The notes below the pieces were generated by a model. That model did not search any database and was not told the DNA's origin. It saw only the letters and a program-made list of their open reading frames with translations. From NCBI GenBank assembly GCA_000231825.2, contig AFXF02001633.1:62001-126000 (forward strand): a stretch of 64,000 nucleotides of DNA, written 5' to 3'. The stretch comes from Tetrahymena elliotti 4EA (Eukaryota > Ciliophora > Oligohymenophorea > Hymenostomatida > Tetrahymenidae). A program made the translations under genes and the position numbers. Below, one piece after another: positions 25,932 to 37,205 of the stretch (within the stretch, counting starts at the first letter, position 1; each line of letters opens with the position of its first letter).

Positions 25932-27822
25932 TCAACTCTTTCTCTTAATAATCTTCATTAATAAATAATTTAAACTTTTGTAAGCATCTTTCTTTTCAAT
26001 ATCCTTTACTCCTTTCAAGTTTTGAAGGTTTTCTAGAGCTCTTTGACTGTGAATCAAAGCTAAGTTAGTTGTTTTTTCTAAGCCATAGGTTTTCTTTACT
26101 AATTAGTCAACTTTTTTCAAAAAAATAAAAATATTTTTATCAAAAGAAATCAATTTTTTTATTAAATTTATTGATTTGTTTTAAATTTGATTTTATTAAA
26201 ATTTTAATAAAGTTTAAAATATACCTATTTTAACTTAGTTATCATCAAGTCCCTTAGGATGTTTTTATAGCATAGCTGTGATTTATTTATGCTCATCTGT
26301 TCCATCTATTTCTTAAAGTGCAAATAATACTGGTCCTGTAACATTACCTTCCTTTAAATCAGCTAGAGCAGCCTTACCTAATTAAGCAGAATCACTAGTA
26401 TAATCTAGCATATCATCAGCTAATTAAAAACTTATGCCAAGATGCTGAGCAAACTTAAATAAGCATTCTTAGTTATGGAAATCTTGATTTAAAATGATGC
26501 CTACTCCTTGTGCACTGAATGCCATCAAAGAAGCAGTTTTGTAATAAGTCTTCAAAACATATTGATTGATGATATCATCTAAATCATATTTATAAGTTCT
26601 TTTTGAATTAGCTTAGTTGATTTCACCCTAAAAATATGTTTTAAAATATAATTGAGTTAAGATGAGAGATGTCACCCACCATTCAACAAAAAATTTACAT
26701 GAGTCAAATTTTCCATAATATGAGAGTATATTTGATACATTCTGATATCATTAAAACGAGAAATTTGCTATCCTGATCTGCCTATAATATAATCTCCTGA
26801 AAAAACAGCTTCTCTATCTCCAAATTTAACATGTGCAGTTTCTAAACCTCTTCTAGTGAATGCATTATCTACATTAAAAATTCTTAATTAAATTAATTGC
26901 TAATCTACTTTTAATATATTTTATTTAAATTTACCTATAATATCGTCATGTACTAGAGAAGAAACATGAATATTCTATTGTATTTTTTAATCAATTTTTT
27001 TCATTTTAAGTTCTAGTTTGATAATACTTACCTCAATAACTGCAGCCCAAAGTCTTTGCTTTTCTACTAAATCTTTCTTTATAAAACATCAAATAAGAAA
27101 TAGGTTTTGATAGAACTAATTTAAAAACTAAATATTATAGTGCTTTTACCTACTAAAAGAATTCTTAAGTTGTTCCATTAAATAATATTTAGGATAACAA
27201 GAAATTAAGTGAGGGTCTCACTAATTTTCCTTCCTTTGAATAGTAGTGCCCTGATATTTTATTGACATAATCATGATCTGACTTAAGCTAATTTTTTAAG
27301 CAGAAAATAAAAAAATCGCCAAAAGATGTTCAAAAAATCCATACAATTTCATCCTTAATCTGCTAATAAAAGACCTTTAAATGATCTTAAATAAGATTAA
27401 ATGCATCATTTTCTTAATTAGCTTTAAAATAGTTAAACAATTCTTCATTTGCATTATTATACTCTGTCTTTGTTCTAAGTCCTTATTGCTTTTATAATTT
27501 GATGCCTTCGAATTTAAATTAGAGTAATATTTAAAAAATTATTAGAAAATTGCTAAGATTTGTGTATATCAATACCATAATGCATTTCATCAAGTTCATT
27601 AACTAACCTCATCATATTATCCTTTACAGTTTTTATATTTATAAATTGTATCAATCATTATTACTTGATAATCTAAATAAACTTAGTTTAATCTCATACA
27701 TTCTACGTGCTTTCTAAGTTGCTATTTCTTTCTTTGAGTTGGGGTTCTCTTATGCTACCAAAATTGCTATTAATTTTAGCGGGTTTTTATAGAATTGCTA
27801 TACTCTTTAAAAATTATCTCAT
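25932..27822 (-). CDS. COQ1: Long-chain trans-polyprenyl diphosphate synthase (solanesyl/decaprenyl type), mitochondrial, ubiquinone tail
   Basis: Nine exons: 27700-27822, 27576-27621, 27345-27505, 27150-27287, 27032-27076, 26935-26974, 26699-26868, 26225-26627 and 25932-26110. They encode 434 residues with all phases consistent. Both Asp-rich motifs are intact: the first as HVSSLVHDDIIDNAFTRRG (D181, D182, D185), the second as FQLADDMLDYTSD (D312, D313, D316). GEINQA (about 242-247) and GKLVRPSL match the family. Exon 1 (MRQFLKSIAILQKPAKIN) is Arg/Lys-rich, without early acidic residues, like a mitochondrial presequence. The enzyme condenses isopentenyl diphosphate units into the long isoprenoid side chain of coenzyme Q at the matrix side of the inner membrane. 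Exact chain length cannot be told from sequence. It is divergent from the PDI-like gene. Confidence 0.95.
26111..27699 (-). other. Introns of the polyprenyl synthase gene
   Basis: Eight GT-AG introns: 27622-27699, 27506-27575, 27288-27344, 27077-27149, 26975-27031, 26869-26934, 26628-26698 and 26111-26224. Exons 5 and 6 are only 45 and 40 nt. The intron before GEINQA uses donor CAT|GTAAAT; skipping it would run into TGA after LLNGG. Confidence 0.85.
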
Positions 27823-28382
27823 ATTATTATGTAATATTATATAAATTTATAAATAGGGTTATTTTGTAAATAGAAAGCTTATTTAAAGTAAATTAATTAA
27901 TAAACAAATGAAGAAGCAACCAAACTAGATAATTAATTAATTAAAATTTAATGAATGATATTTTTATTAAAAAGGTAAAATTTTTTTCTGGAATAAATTA
28001 AATCTAAATAGAACTAGAAAACATATCTAAGAATTTAATCTACATTTATTGGAATATTCTTTAAGTAAACTCACAAAATATTAAATTTTAAATTCTTTAA
28101 AATTTAAAAAAGAATATTTCAGAATAAGTGTAAAATATTTGATTATAAAGTAGAAGACTCTTTAATTTAATTAATTAATTATCTTCATCTTCATTCATTT
28201 CTTAAATCAACACGTAAAAATTTTGCAGTTAATTTCACAGACAGACAATTTATAATTTAAAGATACGCGTAAATAGCCCATCAAACAAAACTTTTATTTA
28301 AAACCTTTGCTTATTTTATCAAAAAATTAATAATTATTAAAAAAAATTGTTTATGATACTTTCTAAATTAGAAGAAAAAAAA
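27823..28382. other. Intergenic, divergent promoter region
   Basis: AT-rich DNA between head-to-head genes. No coding frame. A slightly GC-richer patch lies at about 28200-28320, but no named motif is seen. Confidence 0.5.
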
Positions 28383-30418
28383 ATGAAATTTAATTATAAA
28401 CTACAAATCCTCTTCTTAATTGCTTGTTTACTTCCTTTTGTCTAGCTCTTGCAAGTCATAGAAAGTAAATTCATACTTAAAAAATTATTTTTAGCATCAA
28501 ACTAAGACTAAACCTGACATTTTAAAAATAATAGAAGTAGAACCTGAAAAGAAAGAAGGAAATACTAAATAAGAAATAGATACAAAATAATTATTTTAGT
28601 TAGAATCAGCTAGTTTGAAGCTTATCATATAGCAATCTAAATTAGTAGTTACTTATTTCCATGAAGGGTATTATCATTAAAGTATTAGTACCATGTTTAT
28701 GTTAATTATTCTTCCTTATGAATAGTGAAATAAATTAGGAAATTGAAAATATTTTAGGTGAAGCAGCCAAAGAAATATCAATATACAGATTGGAATAATC
28801 CCTTCCAGTAGCCTTATTTGGAACAGTTGATACCCAATAAGATACTGAAATACTTTCTCAATATAAAATAACTTATAGCACTTAAGAAAAGCATTAACTC
28901 ATCTTATTTATATAAGGAAACCAAATAAATTATGAAGGTGAATATAACAAGGAATAAATAATTTAGTTCATTAAAGATAAAATTGAAAATTCAATCAAAG
29001 AGATAAAATCTGAAGTAAATATTTCTTTATTTTAGAAAAATCTATTTTTATTTAGTTTATCATGCATTTATTCACTGGGAATTTTTAAACAAATTTTAGG
29101 AAGAATTGAAATAATATATGATAGTCAATGAAAAGAAGAAAGTTTTGATTGGAAGCAATAATAGCACATTCATAAAATAATTATAGGAAAAAGAATAAAA
29201 TTATGAATTATTTACAAACATGGATATTCAAGATGTCAGGTTGATAACTGATGCATCTCTGTTAACCCAAATTCCTTAATTAAAAGATGCTAAATTCCCT
29301 TTTGTCTGCTTCATAAAAAATAATTAATTCCCTGAAGAGAAACCATATCATTTTTATGAAGGAAGCTTTGATTATGTTCAATGGATTAAAGATTTTGTTT
29401 TAGTAGAATCTATTAACTTAGTTGAAGAATTAAATGCTGAAAGTTATGTTAGAGTTTTTGCTAGTTCAGTTGAAAACTAAATTCATTTATTCTTAGATCC
29501 AGCTGTTGATAACTCATAAGTAATTTAAGAGTTTCGTAAGGCAGCTCTTGTCAATAAAGAAGAAGGTTTATATTTATTTTTGAAAGAAAAATATCAATTT
29601 AACTGTTTTTTTAATTATTAGAACTTAAATATGAAAGAATGGTTTTCGTTATTTAATATTACTCAGAAGAAACAAAAGAGTTCATTCAACTTTATGATGT
29701 TAGAGGACTCTAAGATCTTCCCTTTATTGGAATTTCTTCTTTAGACTACAGTAGTTTTGGAATTACCAAATACATTTATGACAAATAAAATGAAATGATA
29801 TCTGAAAATATTATTAAATTTATGAATGATGCAAGAAATAAGGCAATTGATATCCACTTAAGAAGTGAAGAACTCCCAACAGAAGAATAACTTAAATAAT
29901 AAGAATAAAACAGAATTTATAAGATAGTAGGATAAAATTACAAAGATAAAGTTATGAAAGATAAGTTCAGCTACTTTGTCCTCTTTTGGGACAGCAAGGA
30001 TAAGGAATCTGCAAAGCCTTATTTTAATTTCTTAAAATAATTTGTCAGAGAAATCCCATCTTCTCAATATGAAGATCTCTTAAAAATTGCCACTTTTGAC
30101 CTCAATAAAAATGAAGTAAAAATAATCATAACTTGTAAATTTAGTTTAATTATTATTGTAAAATTTAGGTACAGTATCTGAACATTGATTAAGCTCCTAA
30201 ATTGGTTATATATCCTTAATTCTACAAATAAAATCCATAAGCTTATAAAGGTCCTCTTAAGATTGAAAGTATCTCCAAATTTTTGAATGTAAAAATAATT
30301 AATTCATTCTTTCTATAAGTTATTAATTATATTAATCCATTAAATAAAGTAATGGGTCAGAGATCTCTAAATCAGCGTTCCTTTACCTTTAGGTGGTTCT
30401 TAAAAGCAAGAACTTTGA
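28383..30418 (+). CDS. ER-lumenal PDI-like protein (thioredoxin folds without CxxC), KQEL C terminus
   Basis: Seven exons: 28383-28464, 28535-28667, 28726-29014, 29100-29565, 29622-30115, 30169-30288 and 30350-30418. They give 550 residues in consistent phase. It starts with a signal peptide (MKFNYKLQILFLIACLLPFV) and ends KQEL, a KDEL-type ER retrieval signal. Several thioredoxin-like units are suggested by SKLVVTYFHEG near the N terminus, KISYKIT-type beta/alpha alternation in the middle, and KFSYFVLFWDSKDKESA with APKLVIYP near the C terminus. Where active PDIs have WCGHCK, this protein has HEG and WDSKD, so the redox cysteines are missing. It is more likely a chaperone or structural PDI relative (like ERp44/ERp27-type or PDI b domains) than an oxidase; that is inference. 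The first intron acceptor (28534) was chosen because it is the only one near that keeps phase. Confidence 0.9.
28465..30349 (+). other. Introns of the PDI-like gene
   Basis: Six GT-AG introns: 28465-28534, 28668-28725, 29015-29099, 29566-29621, 30116-30168 and 30289-30349 (53-85 nt). In-frame TGA codons occur in several if unspliced. Confidence 0.8.
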
Positions 30419-31596
30419 GATTTTAATTTCAAAATATTTTAATAATAAATAAGAATTCATTTATTAATATTTATAATAAAATTTACAAGTATTTATTTAT
30501 GCTTTATGTCTATAAATCCACAATCTCATTTTAATTTTAACTATCAATTTTTGTTTATTCTTCTAGTTTTATATTTGAATTCAATTTTATTTTCAAGTAT
30601 TAAACAAAATATTTCTAATTTTTATAATTAAATTAAAAAAGAAATAAAAATATGTTTTATATTTTTAATAATTCATAAAACTAATTGCTTTCTATCAAAT
30701 CTTAAAACAATTTCAATTTTTTATGCAAATGCAATTAAATTATCATGTTTAGCTATTTATATGCTTAAAAACATAAATTATAAAATAAATTAATTTCTTC
30801 TTCATATTAAACAAGATTGATTATTGTCTCTATATTTTTAAAATTCGACTGTTTTTAAATTTTCAAAAGTATTTTAAATTAAATGAAAGTTAATTATTTT
30901 TTTTAAATCAAAACAAAAAATTAATTAAAAAATTAAAATTAATAATAAGAGGAGTTTGTTGATTCTTATTTGATATTAATTTTTTATTAATTGATTGATT
31001 GATGTAATAATATAGATTAATAGAAGTAAAGTACAAACTTAATCAAATTTATACATTAAGTTAAGAAAATTTTTTATATAAAGAGAAAAAGATTAATGAG
31101 AAGATATACATTAAGTTGTTGGTTAATATTGATGTAAATAGTCACTATTTTTTAGTTGATGGATTTATTGATTGATTGATAATATATTAGCTTTTAAATT
31201 TGTGATTTTATTTGTTTGTTAGTGGAAGATTGTATGTTTTTATCTCAAGGAAAGTAGTTAGGATTATAAAAATTATTACTTTGCTAAATGTTGAATTTTT
31301 AAAATTTATTTTTATTAAATTTTAAGAAAAATTAGGGAAATTTATTCACTAAACTAGTTTTGCAAAGAATTTAATTCTGTTTTTTTATGAATTTTAGATT
31401 AAGTTATATATTATCAGTTGATCATTTGCATTTTAATTGCTTATTTATTCTTCAAAATTATACATTTTTAATTAATTATAAAGTAATTAAGTTTTCTTAT
31501 TTATTCTTTCTTTCAGCTTAACTCAACTGATAGCTCATTTTAAAATCAGCTAGATTAGATTATTAAGTTTTTAACACAATATCGACTAATTTTAGT
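30419..31596. other. Intergenic region between convergent genes
   Basis: AT-rich DNA with scattered TTGATTGATTGAT tetranucleotide runs near 30990 and 31165. No coding frame is supported. Confidence 0.5.
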
Positions 31597-33848
31597 TCAG
31601 TCAAATTATTTAAATTTAAAAAATAGTGGTTCTGGCATCAAAATTTTACTATGCCTTGAAAGCTGACTAGACAAACTATTTTATGTTTCGTCATCACAAA
31701 TACTTAAATCATCTGTTGAATAATTAGAAGTGTTGGCTTAATTTTGAGACATGTTTAAGTGTTAGGATGACTGTAGTTGAGATTTTTTATTATAAGTACT
31801 AAAATTATCAATAATAGATCCATTATTATTATTTTATCTTATTTCTGAATCTTATCCAAATGTCATATTGCTTTTAACAGTTTACTTTTGGATATCATTC
31901 ATATCTATTTCTACTGGACCATAGTAATAGTTTGATACCCCTGCCCCTAAAGACTCTTGATCATTGTTATTGTTTTAACTTTAATTATTTTAAGTTTATT
32001 CTTAAGTGTTAGGAATTTAAGGTAGAGCACTCATCGTTGTATCTGATAATTTTAATTCCCTAGTTTAAAATGCAGTGGTTTCCTCTGGATTAGCATTATT
32101 GGTTGTTAAAGTTACATCCTTATGTTTTTCTTCATTTTCTGCAAAATTTTATGAAAATTTAGAGTTTGAATCTTTCTAATTATGAGAAAGAGCATTCGGA
32201 GTATCCAAATCCTAAAGAAAAGAGTTTCCATATTAGTTAACCATGTCATTTTTTATCTTTAATGTCTTTAAAAAAAATAAAATAAATTCAATTTGAAATA
32301 AATAAGGCTTATGAATTTAAATAAATCTTACCCATTCATATTGAAAATCATTAATTGATCCTCCTGATTTAATCAAGAGCTACTTAAATATTTTTCTCCA
32401 GACGTCATATTCTGGATGATCTATGATGTTCATAGATTTTATATAGTTTAAATAATTAATAAATTCCTATGGAACATCTCCTAAAGTCTCTGGAATAAGA
32501 GAAAGTTTTTATTCTTCATAGTATTTTAGTTTCTCTTCTCTTGTTTTGAAAGTCTTATTGCCAAATAAATTTCCTAGAATTGATAAAATAGATAAAGTTG
32601 GGTTAACCTTCAATAAATCATCTCAAAAGGTTTTATTAGTTTTAAATTAAATTTTCTTTTTAACAATTTTTTCTTATAGTGGTTGTTTGGATTTGAGGTA
32701 TTTAAAAAAAGAAATTTAATACAGTATTAACAGCCAGAATTGAAATTAAAAAGATTCTCTAGTCTGATTAATAATAATTTAATTCAAATATTCAAAAAGA
32801 GTAAAATACCTTTTCTTGCTAGATAAATCAACATATATCCCAGAGATTCCATATCATCCTTTCTAGACGGCGCTTTTATTTATTTTATTAAAAACATTTT
32901 ATTATTCTATTGGCATTTTGTATGTTATGAGCATTAAAAAATAGATTTATTACTGATGCCAAGATGTGTTCCAACACTTGAGAATTTATTACAGAATATT
33001 TTATTCATAATACGATTATTTTCATTGTAACGAACTGGCTATCCATTTTTGTGCTTGTATTTACGGGCATATTTAAAGTCAACAAGGTATAACTATGTGT
33101 TTTTTAAATCGTTGTGTATGACTATTTTCTTAGGCTTAATATTTCTATGCACTATATTTACAGAATGGATTTCTTCCAGAATATTTAACTTTTTAGTGGT
33201 TTTTTAGGTAATAATTTTCAAACTATTTTAGAATTTCTTAATTTAATTTTACCATTGTAATTGCAAACATGCAAATTGTACTGGTAGATAAATTGTTTTT
33301 CATGAGTGAGAAAAGAATTTTTATACTTGGACCATATGATTCAGTGATTCTGGAATTTTAATAACAAAAAAAAGGTAATTTAACTCCATAACATAAAGCA
33401 GTATTTTTGTTTGTTTGATTGACTGATTTATTTAAAAATTCATAAAGCAGAATTTAAATACTACTGATTGATTAATAAGTAAAAATCAATCAATTAACTC
33501 TATTGATCTATTTATTGATTGATTGATAGAAAAAAAGCCAAACTGAGCAAAAATAACAATAAATACTTACTTGACAAAATAGTTTGTTCCATTAATTTTT
33601 TCTTCTCCAATATGCAATACTTTAGGCGTGCATGAAACTGTTTAATTAAATAAATTCTGTAAATTATAGTTTTATGATATTAAATTCTATTTTAGTGAAT
33701 ATGTATTGAATTCAGAGTATTGAGGGAGCTAAATAAAGGTAATTTAACAGAGAGTAAATTTAATAATTTTACCATCCTTAAGTAACTTAATTATTTTATT
33801 TTCATTGCTTATGTGATCATAATATTGATTGCTCTATTATTAATTCAT
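31597..33848 (-). CDS. CK1-family pseudokinase
   Basis: Seven exons: 33571-33848, 33253-33349, 32954-33188, 32810-32872, 32665-32756, 32332-32607 and 31597-32265. They encode 569 residues with all phases consistent. CK1 landmarks: ESYGPSIKILFS (CK1 GPSLEDLF), STSTICMFAITM, IVHRNIKPKKIVI, VDFKYARKY, GTHLGITPSRKDDMESLGYM, and a C-lobe ending INDFQYEW. Catalytic residues are lost. The HRD Asp is Asn (N141), the following metal-binding Asn is Lys (KPKK), and DFG is DFK (D162-K164). No glycine-rich loop or VAIK lysine is evident in the short N-lobe. It is therefore predicted to be inactive and to act as a scaffold or regulator, which is inference. The last 223 residues are a Ser/Asn/Gln-rich tail. 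The 5' end is less certain: the ATG at 33848 opens an uninterrupted exon, but N-lobe motifs are weak. Confidence 0.87.
32266..33570 (-). other. Introns of the CK1-like gene
   Basis: Six introns: 33350-33570 (221 nt, with TTGATTGATTGAT repeats), 33189-33252, 32873-32953, 32757-32809, 32608-32664 and 32266-32331. Sites were placed by phase and by alignment to CK1 motifs. The 53- and 57-nt introns around exon 5 are the least certain. Confidence 0.7.
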
Positions 33849-34111
33849 ATTTTTGCATTATAATTAGATTTTTTTTATCAATATTTCTAATAAAATTTAC
33901 CATTTTTATTATCACTGGCTACTTATTGTTTTTATTGAGTCCTAATATTATTATTCAAATAAAATGATAAACATGATAAAGCTTAAACTAAAAAAATAAA
34001 ACTGAACAATATATTAAAGTTGAATAAAGTTGCTATTTCTAAACTATTTTTACAAAGGTAATTATATTAGAGAAATTACCTTTATATGTATTGTGAAATT
34101 ATCCTTTATAT

Positions 34112-34210
34112 ATGCACTCGCGAATCATGTACATATTCTTAATATAAATAACATTTTTTTTCTTCTTTGTCGAAACCAATCCGGTGGTTCCAGACTATCC
34201 TGAGCTATGA
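34112..34210 (+). CDS. Candidate small protein (32 aa) or ncRNA-like GC-richer island
   Basis: ATG 34112 to TGA 34208-34210 encodes MHSRIMYIFLIQITFFFFF then VETNPVVPDYPEL. An in-frame ATG at 34127 would give 27 residues. The 3' half is clearly GC-richer than its surroundings, which favours a function. The same DNA can form a hairpin on the minus strand (GGAACCA, loop CCGGAT, TGGTTTC) extended by a GTC/GAC pairing, so a structured RNA is the alternative. No family recognised for either reading. Confidence 0.3.
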
Positions 34211-34539
34211 GATATATCTTTAACATTCATATATGTTGCTTACTAAAAAATAGTTCCCTTTTTAACCTATCTTCTTTTTCACTTAGATAGATCTATTATT
34301 CCTAATTTTTGGAGAGTATTTTTCTATTATTTTAATAACACTACTAATACTTTTCGTTGCTTGAAAAATTTTATTGATTGAATTAATTGTATGATTGTTA
34401 TTATTCTTATTTATAATTAAATTTTCTTCTTATGCTTAGCATTAATGTCTTTTATTTTTTTAGTTAATTCAATAATCAATCAATGGATACATCAATAGTA
34501 GTATTCTTTGCATTTATTATAATTTTTATTTGATCAAAT

Positions 34540-35121
34540 ATGCAAGTCATTTTTTTTCTTTTTTTAATTCATTCAGCCCATCATTTCCTTCATAAAGTTA
34601 TGTTTCATTTTAAATTCGATAATTTTTCTCTTAAAATCATTCCATTTACCAAATTAAAATATCTAAACAATAAAGCTTGTAAAGATCAACTAACACTAAG
34701 AAAAATTTACTTTTCTAACATTTTGCTTTTGGTTTTTATATTATTTTTGCAATTCTTCTTTTAACCTTTTCTTTACTTTAAAGATTTTTAATCAATTTTG
34801 TATCTTGCAGGACTAAGTATTTACAATCTAAATCGCCTGCCTAATAGCCTAATTTTTTTTAAATAATTAGATTCAAATTTTAAAAAAATTAAAACTTTAG
34901 GACTAAATTAATTTTTATATCTATTCTAAATATAAGAACTTTAAAATTAGTTTTATTCAGAATAACTAACAATTTTTATTTTTAATTTAACAAAGCAACT
35001 TAACTTAATCAAAACAATTTTATTGTTTTTTATTCAAAACTATTAAAATAAATATAAAAAACAAATAAATGAATATAAAATGAATATTGAAAATGATTTA
35101 ATAATAAACCAAATTTTCTGA
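34540..35121 (+). CDS. Open frame of 193 codons, doubtful gene
   Basis: The frame from ATG 34540 to TGA 35119-35121 is open with TAA/TAG as Gln, but the first 74 codons contain no Gln codons of that type. The product is Phe/Ile/Leu/Asn/Lys-rich with a hydrophobic start (MQVIFFLFLIHSAHHFLHKV). Since TGA is rare in such AT-rich DNA, a frame this long can arise by chance. No family recognised. Confidence 0.2.
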
Positions 35122-35182
35122 GATTTAAAGGTATTTATGATAAAATAGCATTCAAACATTTGATATTAAAAATAATATAAAT

Positions 35183-35267
35183 TTATTAACAATAACTAGA
35201 GTTAAATATTATACTAAATATATTAAAAATTATTAACAATAACTAGAGTTAAATATTATACTAAATA
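35183..35267 (+). repeat. Tandem duplication of 38 bp
   Basis: TTATTAACAATAACTAGAGT and the following TAAATATTATACTAAATA occur at 35183-35220 and identically at 35230-35267, separated by nine bases. The identity suggests a recent duplication or slippage. Confidence 0.9.
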
Positions 35268-35913
35268 GAAAATATTCTTGTGAGAAAACACACACATTTT
35301 TTCTTATGAAAAGATATTAGAAAAGGTTTAAAAATTTTCAATTTAAATTAAACAAATAGAATAATTAATAGAATATTTAAATTATCATTATTTGGAAAAT
35401 TTAATTCTAAAAACATTAAATTTTTACAAAATGGAAAATAATTTTTAACATTTTTTTTCATTTTTTTTAGAATTTAAGGATGTTTGTTATTGAAATATCT
35501 TAAAAATATTTTAAAAGGGTTGAATGCAAAAGTATAAATATTAAATTAATCAAAAACTTTAAAAAAGGGAGTAAAAATAGAATTAAATATTATTAAAATT
35601 CATATATAATTCTATACTAAATTTGTACAAAGTGAAAATGATAGTTAAAATCATTTGAGATTTTAAAGAAATTTCATTTTTTCTTCTCTTAATTTTTTGC
35701 TTTATTCTATTATTGGATTCAGGCTTGGTTTCTCATTTTAAAATGAATATTAATTATCTTCGAAATGATCCTCTCTATTATTATAATCTATTAATTTTAA
35801 ATTAAAAATTTAGGAACCCAATAATAAATGATAAAATATCTAAAATCATAATTTTAATATTAATTTTTTTTTTCAATATTCTAATAAAATTTCCCCTTTT
35901 TGATTATTTAATT

Positions 35914-37205
35914 TCATTTTATTTTTAATTTTCTTTGATAGATAGCGCTAATTTGGCAAAAATATATTAGAATACCTTGATGTAGTGTTTATTCTACATA
36001 TGCAGCTTATACTAGAGGTATGGTTCCAACCAGTGTCTCACTTGGCTTTTTGAAAAATGGGTTAGCCTATGGGATAGGCTATAAAACCTCAGATTAAGGT
36101 TAGGCTTAGGCTTAGGCTTAGACACCTAATGGTTGTCCGTAGTAATTTATATATTTATCTTCTAGATTTTTAAGCTCACTTAACTTCAAACTGCTTTCCA
36201 TAGCTGATTTTTATAAATTTTTTTATTTTTAAAAGTTTAATTTGAATTTATTTATACTTGCTATTGTATCCTCAATTCCTCCAAGAATATCAATATAATT
36301 TTTTAAGTGCTAAGGAGTGGTTTACTAAATTTAATTCTCACAAAGAGTTAAAACATTTCTTGCAAAAAGTGTAGTGTCATGATCAAACAAAGGATTTTAC
36401 TAATTAGCATAAGAATTGTTAGAGGTTTTAGGCACTTTAAATCTAAAAATAAATATTATTTTAAAATAATTTTCTAAAAAAATTATATTTAAACCTCTAG
36501 TATTATAATGGTAAATCATCTTCTTTAAATTCTATATTAGCATTTGGTCTCACAAACTACTTTTAAAATGGAGGTAAACTTTGGTAATGCTAGTTAAGAG
36601 CTTCCATTTACTAAGGGTTGTTTACATTTACAATCCTTTAGTATTGAACGAATGAACTTTTATTTAAAAGAATTAATAAATTTATTTGAGCAGTTGAATT
36701 TTTAATATTAAATAAATTTGAAAAATAAATAAATGAATGTATCTACTTTGTGTCTGAGAGAAATGTTTATTAAAGGAAATTATCTGATAGAGTATTTTAT
36801 GCAGGAAGATAATTGTCATTAATTCTTTTTTAAGTGAGATACTAAATTTAGTTAGATTATGCCTCATTTTATAAAAATCTAATTAATAATAGAAGAATAA
36901 ATATTGTAGAACATAATAAAATCTCTTAATATATTCTCAGATCAATATTAAAGCAAAAATGAATGAATAAATATCATACTAGCTTTCATAATCTCTCATA
37001 GTTCTTTTAAATCCTTCTTTATCTTAATTATAATAAGAGTTTTAGGCTTATTGTACAAATGAGTTTAAGCTCCTTCTATATTCTATATATTATAAATTTT
37101 AGGTAATAAAACAAAAATGATAGATAGTATTTAATTTAGTTTTATTTTTGATAATGGTAATTATAATAATATCAAATTTATTCTACATTCTTCTTAAGAT
37201 GTCAT
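35914..37205 (-). CDS. Unknown protein with helical/coiled-coil segment and Gln-Ala repeat
   Basis: Four exons, 37187-37205, 36980-37082, 36495-36656 and 35914-36442, encode 270 residues in consistent phase. The N terminus is MTSQEEQYRRSLNSFVQQAQ. Conserved-looking text follows (GFKRTMRDYESY, HYQSLPPFQKQFVRPNA, NPLFDHDTTLFARNVL). A helical segment with heptad-like spacing spans about residues 120-190 (LKNYIDILGGIEDTIASI, SSLKLSELKNLEDKYINYYG). Near residue 195 a QAQAQAQP repeat is encoded by TAA-GCC units. I do not recognise the family; the helix plus low-complexity tail loosely recalls nucleoporin or Mediator subunits, which is a guess. The 323-nt second intron (36657-36979) and the C-terminal 25 residues are the weakest parts. 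Confidence 0.72.
36443..37186 (-). other. Introns of the 35914-37205 gene
   Basis: Introns 37083-37186 (104 nt), 36657-36979 (323 nt) and 36443-36494 (52 nt), GT-AG. The long one contains a 61-codon standard-code frame with no in-frame stop of any kind, which I take as chance. Confidence 0.6.

Larger units (their letters stand above)
33849..35913. other. Intergenic region with candidate small frames and a duplication
   Basis: AT-rich DNA. Besides the small frames at 34112-34210 and 34540-35121 and the 38-bp duplication at 35183-35267 (separate entries), nothing is recognised. Confidence 0.45.

Noticed and set aside
34141..34210. Possible tRNA on the minus strand (TAGCTCAGGATAG and GGTTTCGA)
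   Set aside because: The spacing between the A-box-like and B-box-like parts is about 14 nt too short and no acceptor stem pairs.
36090..36120. GGCTTA hexamer run resembling a TTAGGC telomere repeat
   Set aside because: On the minus strand it is in frame inside a coding exon and encodes Gln-Ala repeats; Tetrahymena telomeres are GGGGTT.
36682..36867. 61-codon frame on the minus strand starting MRHNLTKF
   Set aside because: It falls inside the inferred 323-nt intron, has no Gln codons of the ciliate type and is very Ile/Leu/Phe-rich, as expected from AT-rich noncoding DNA.
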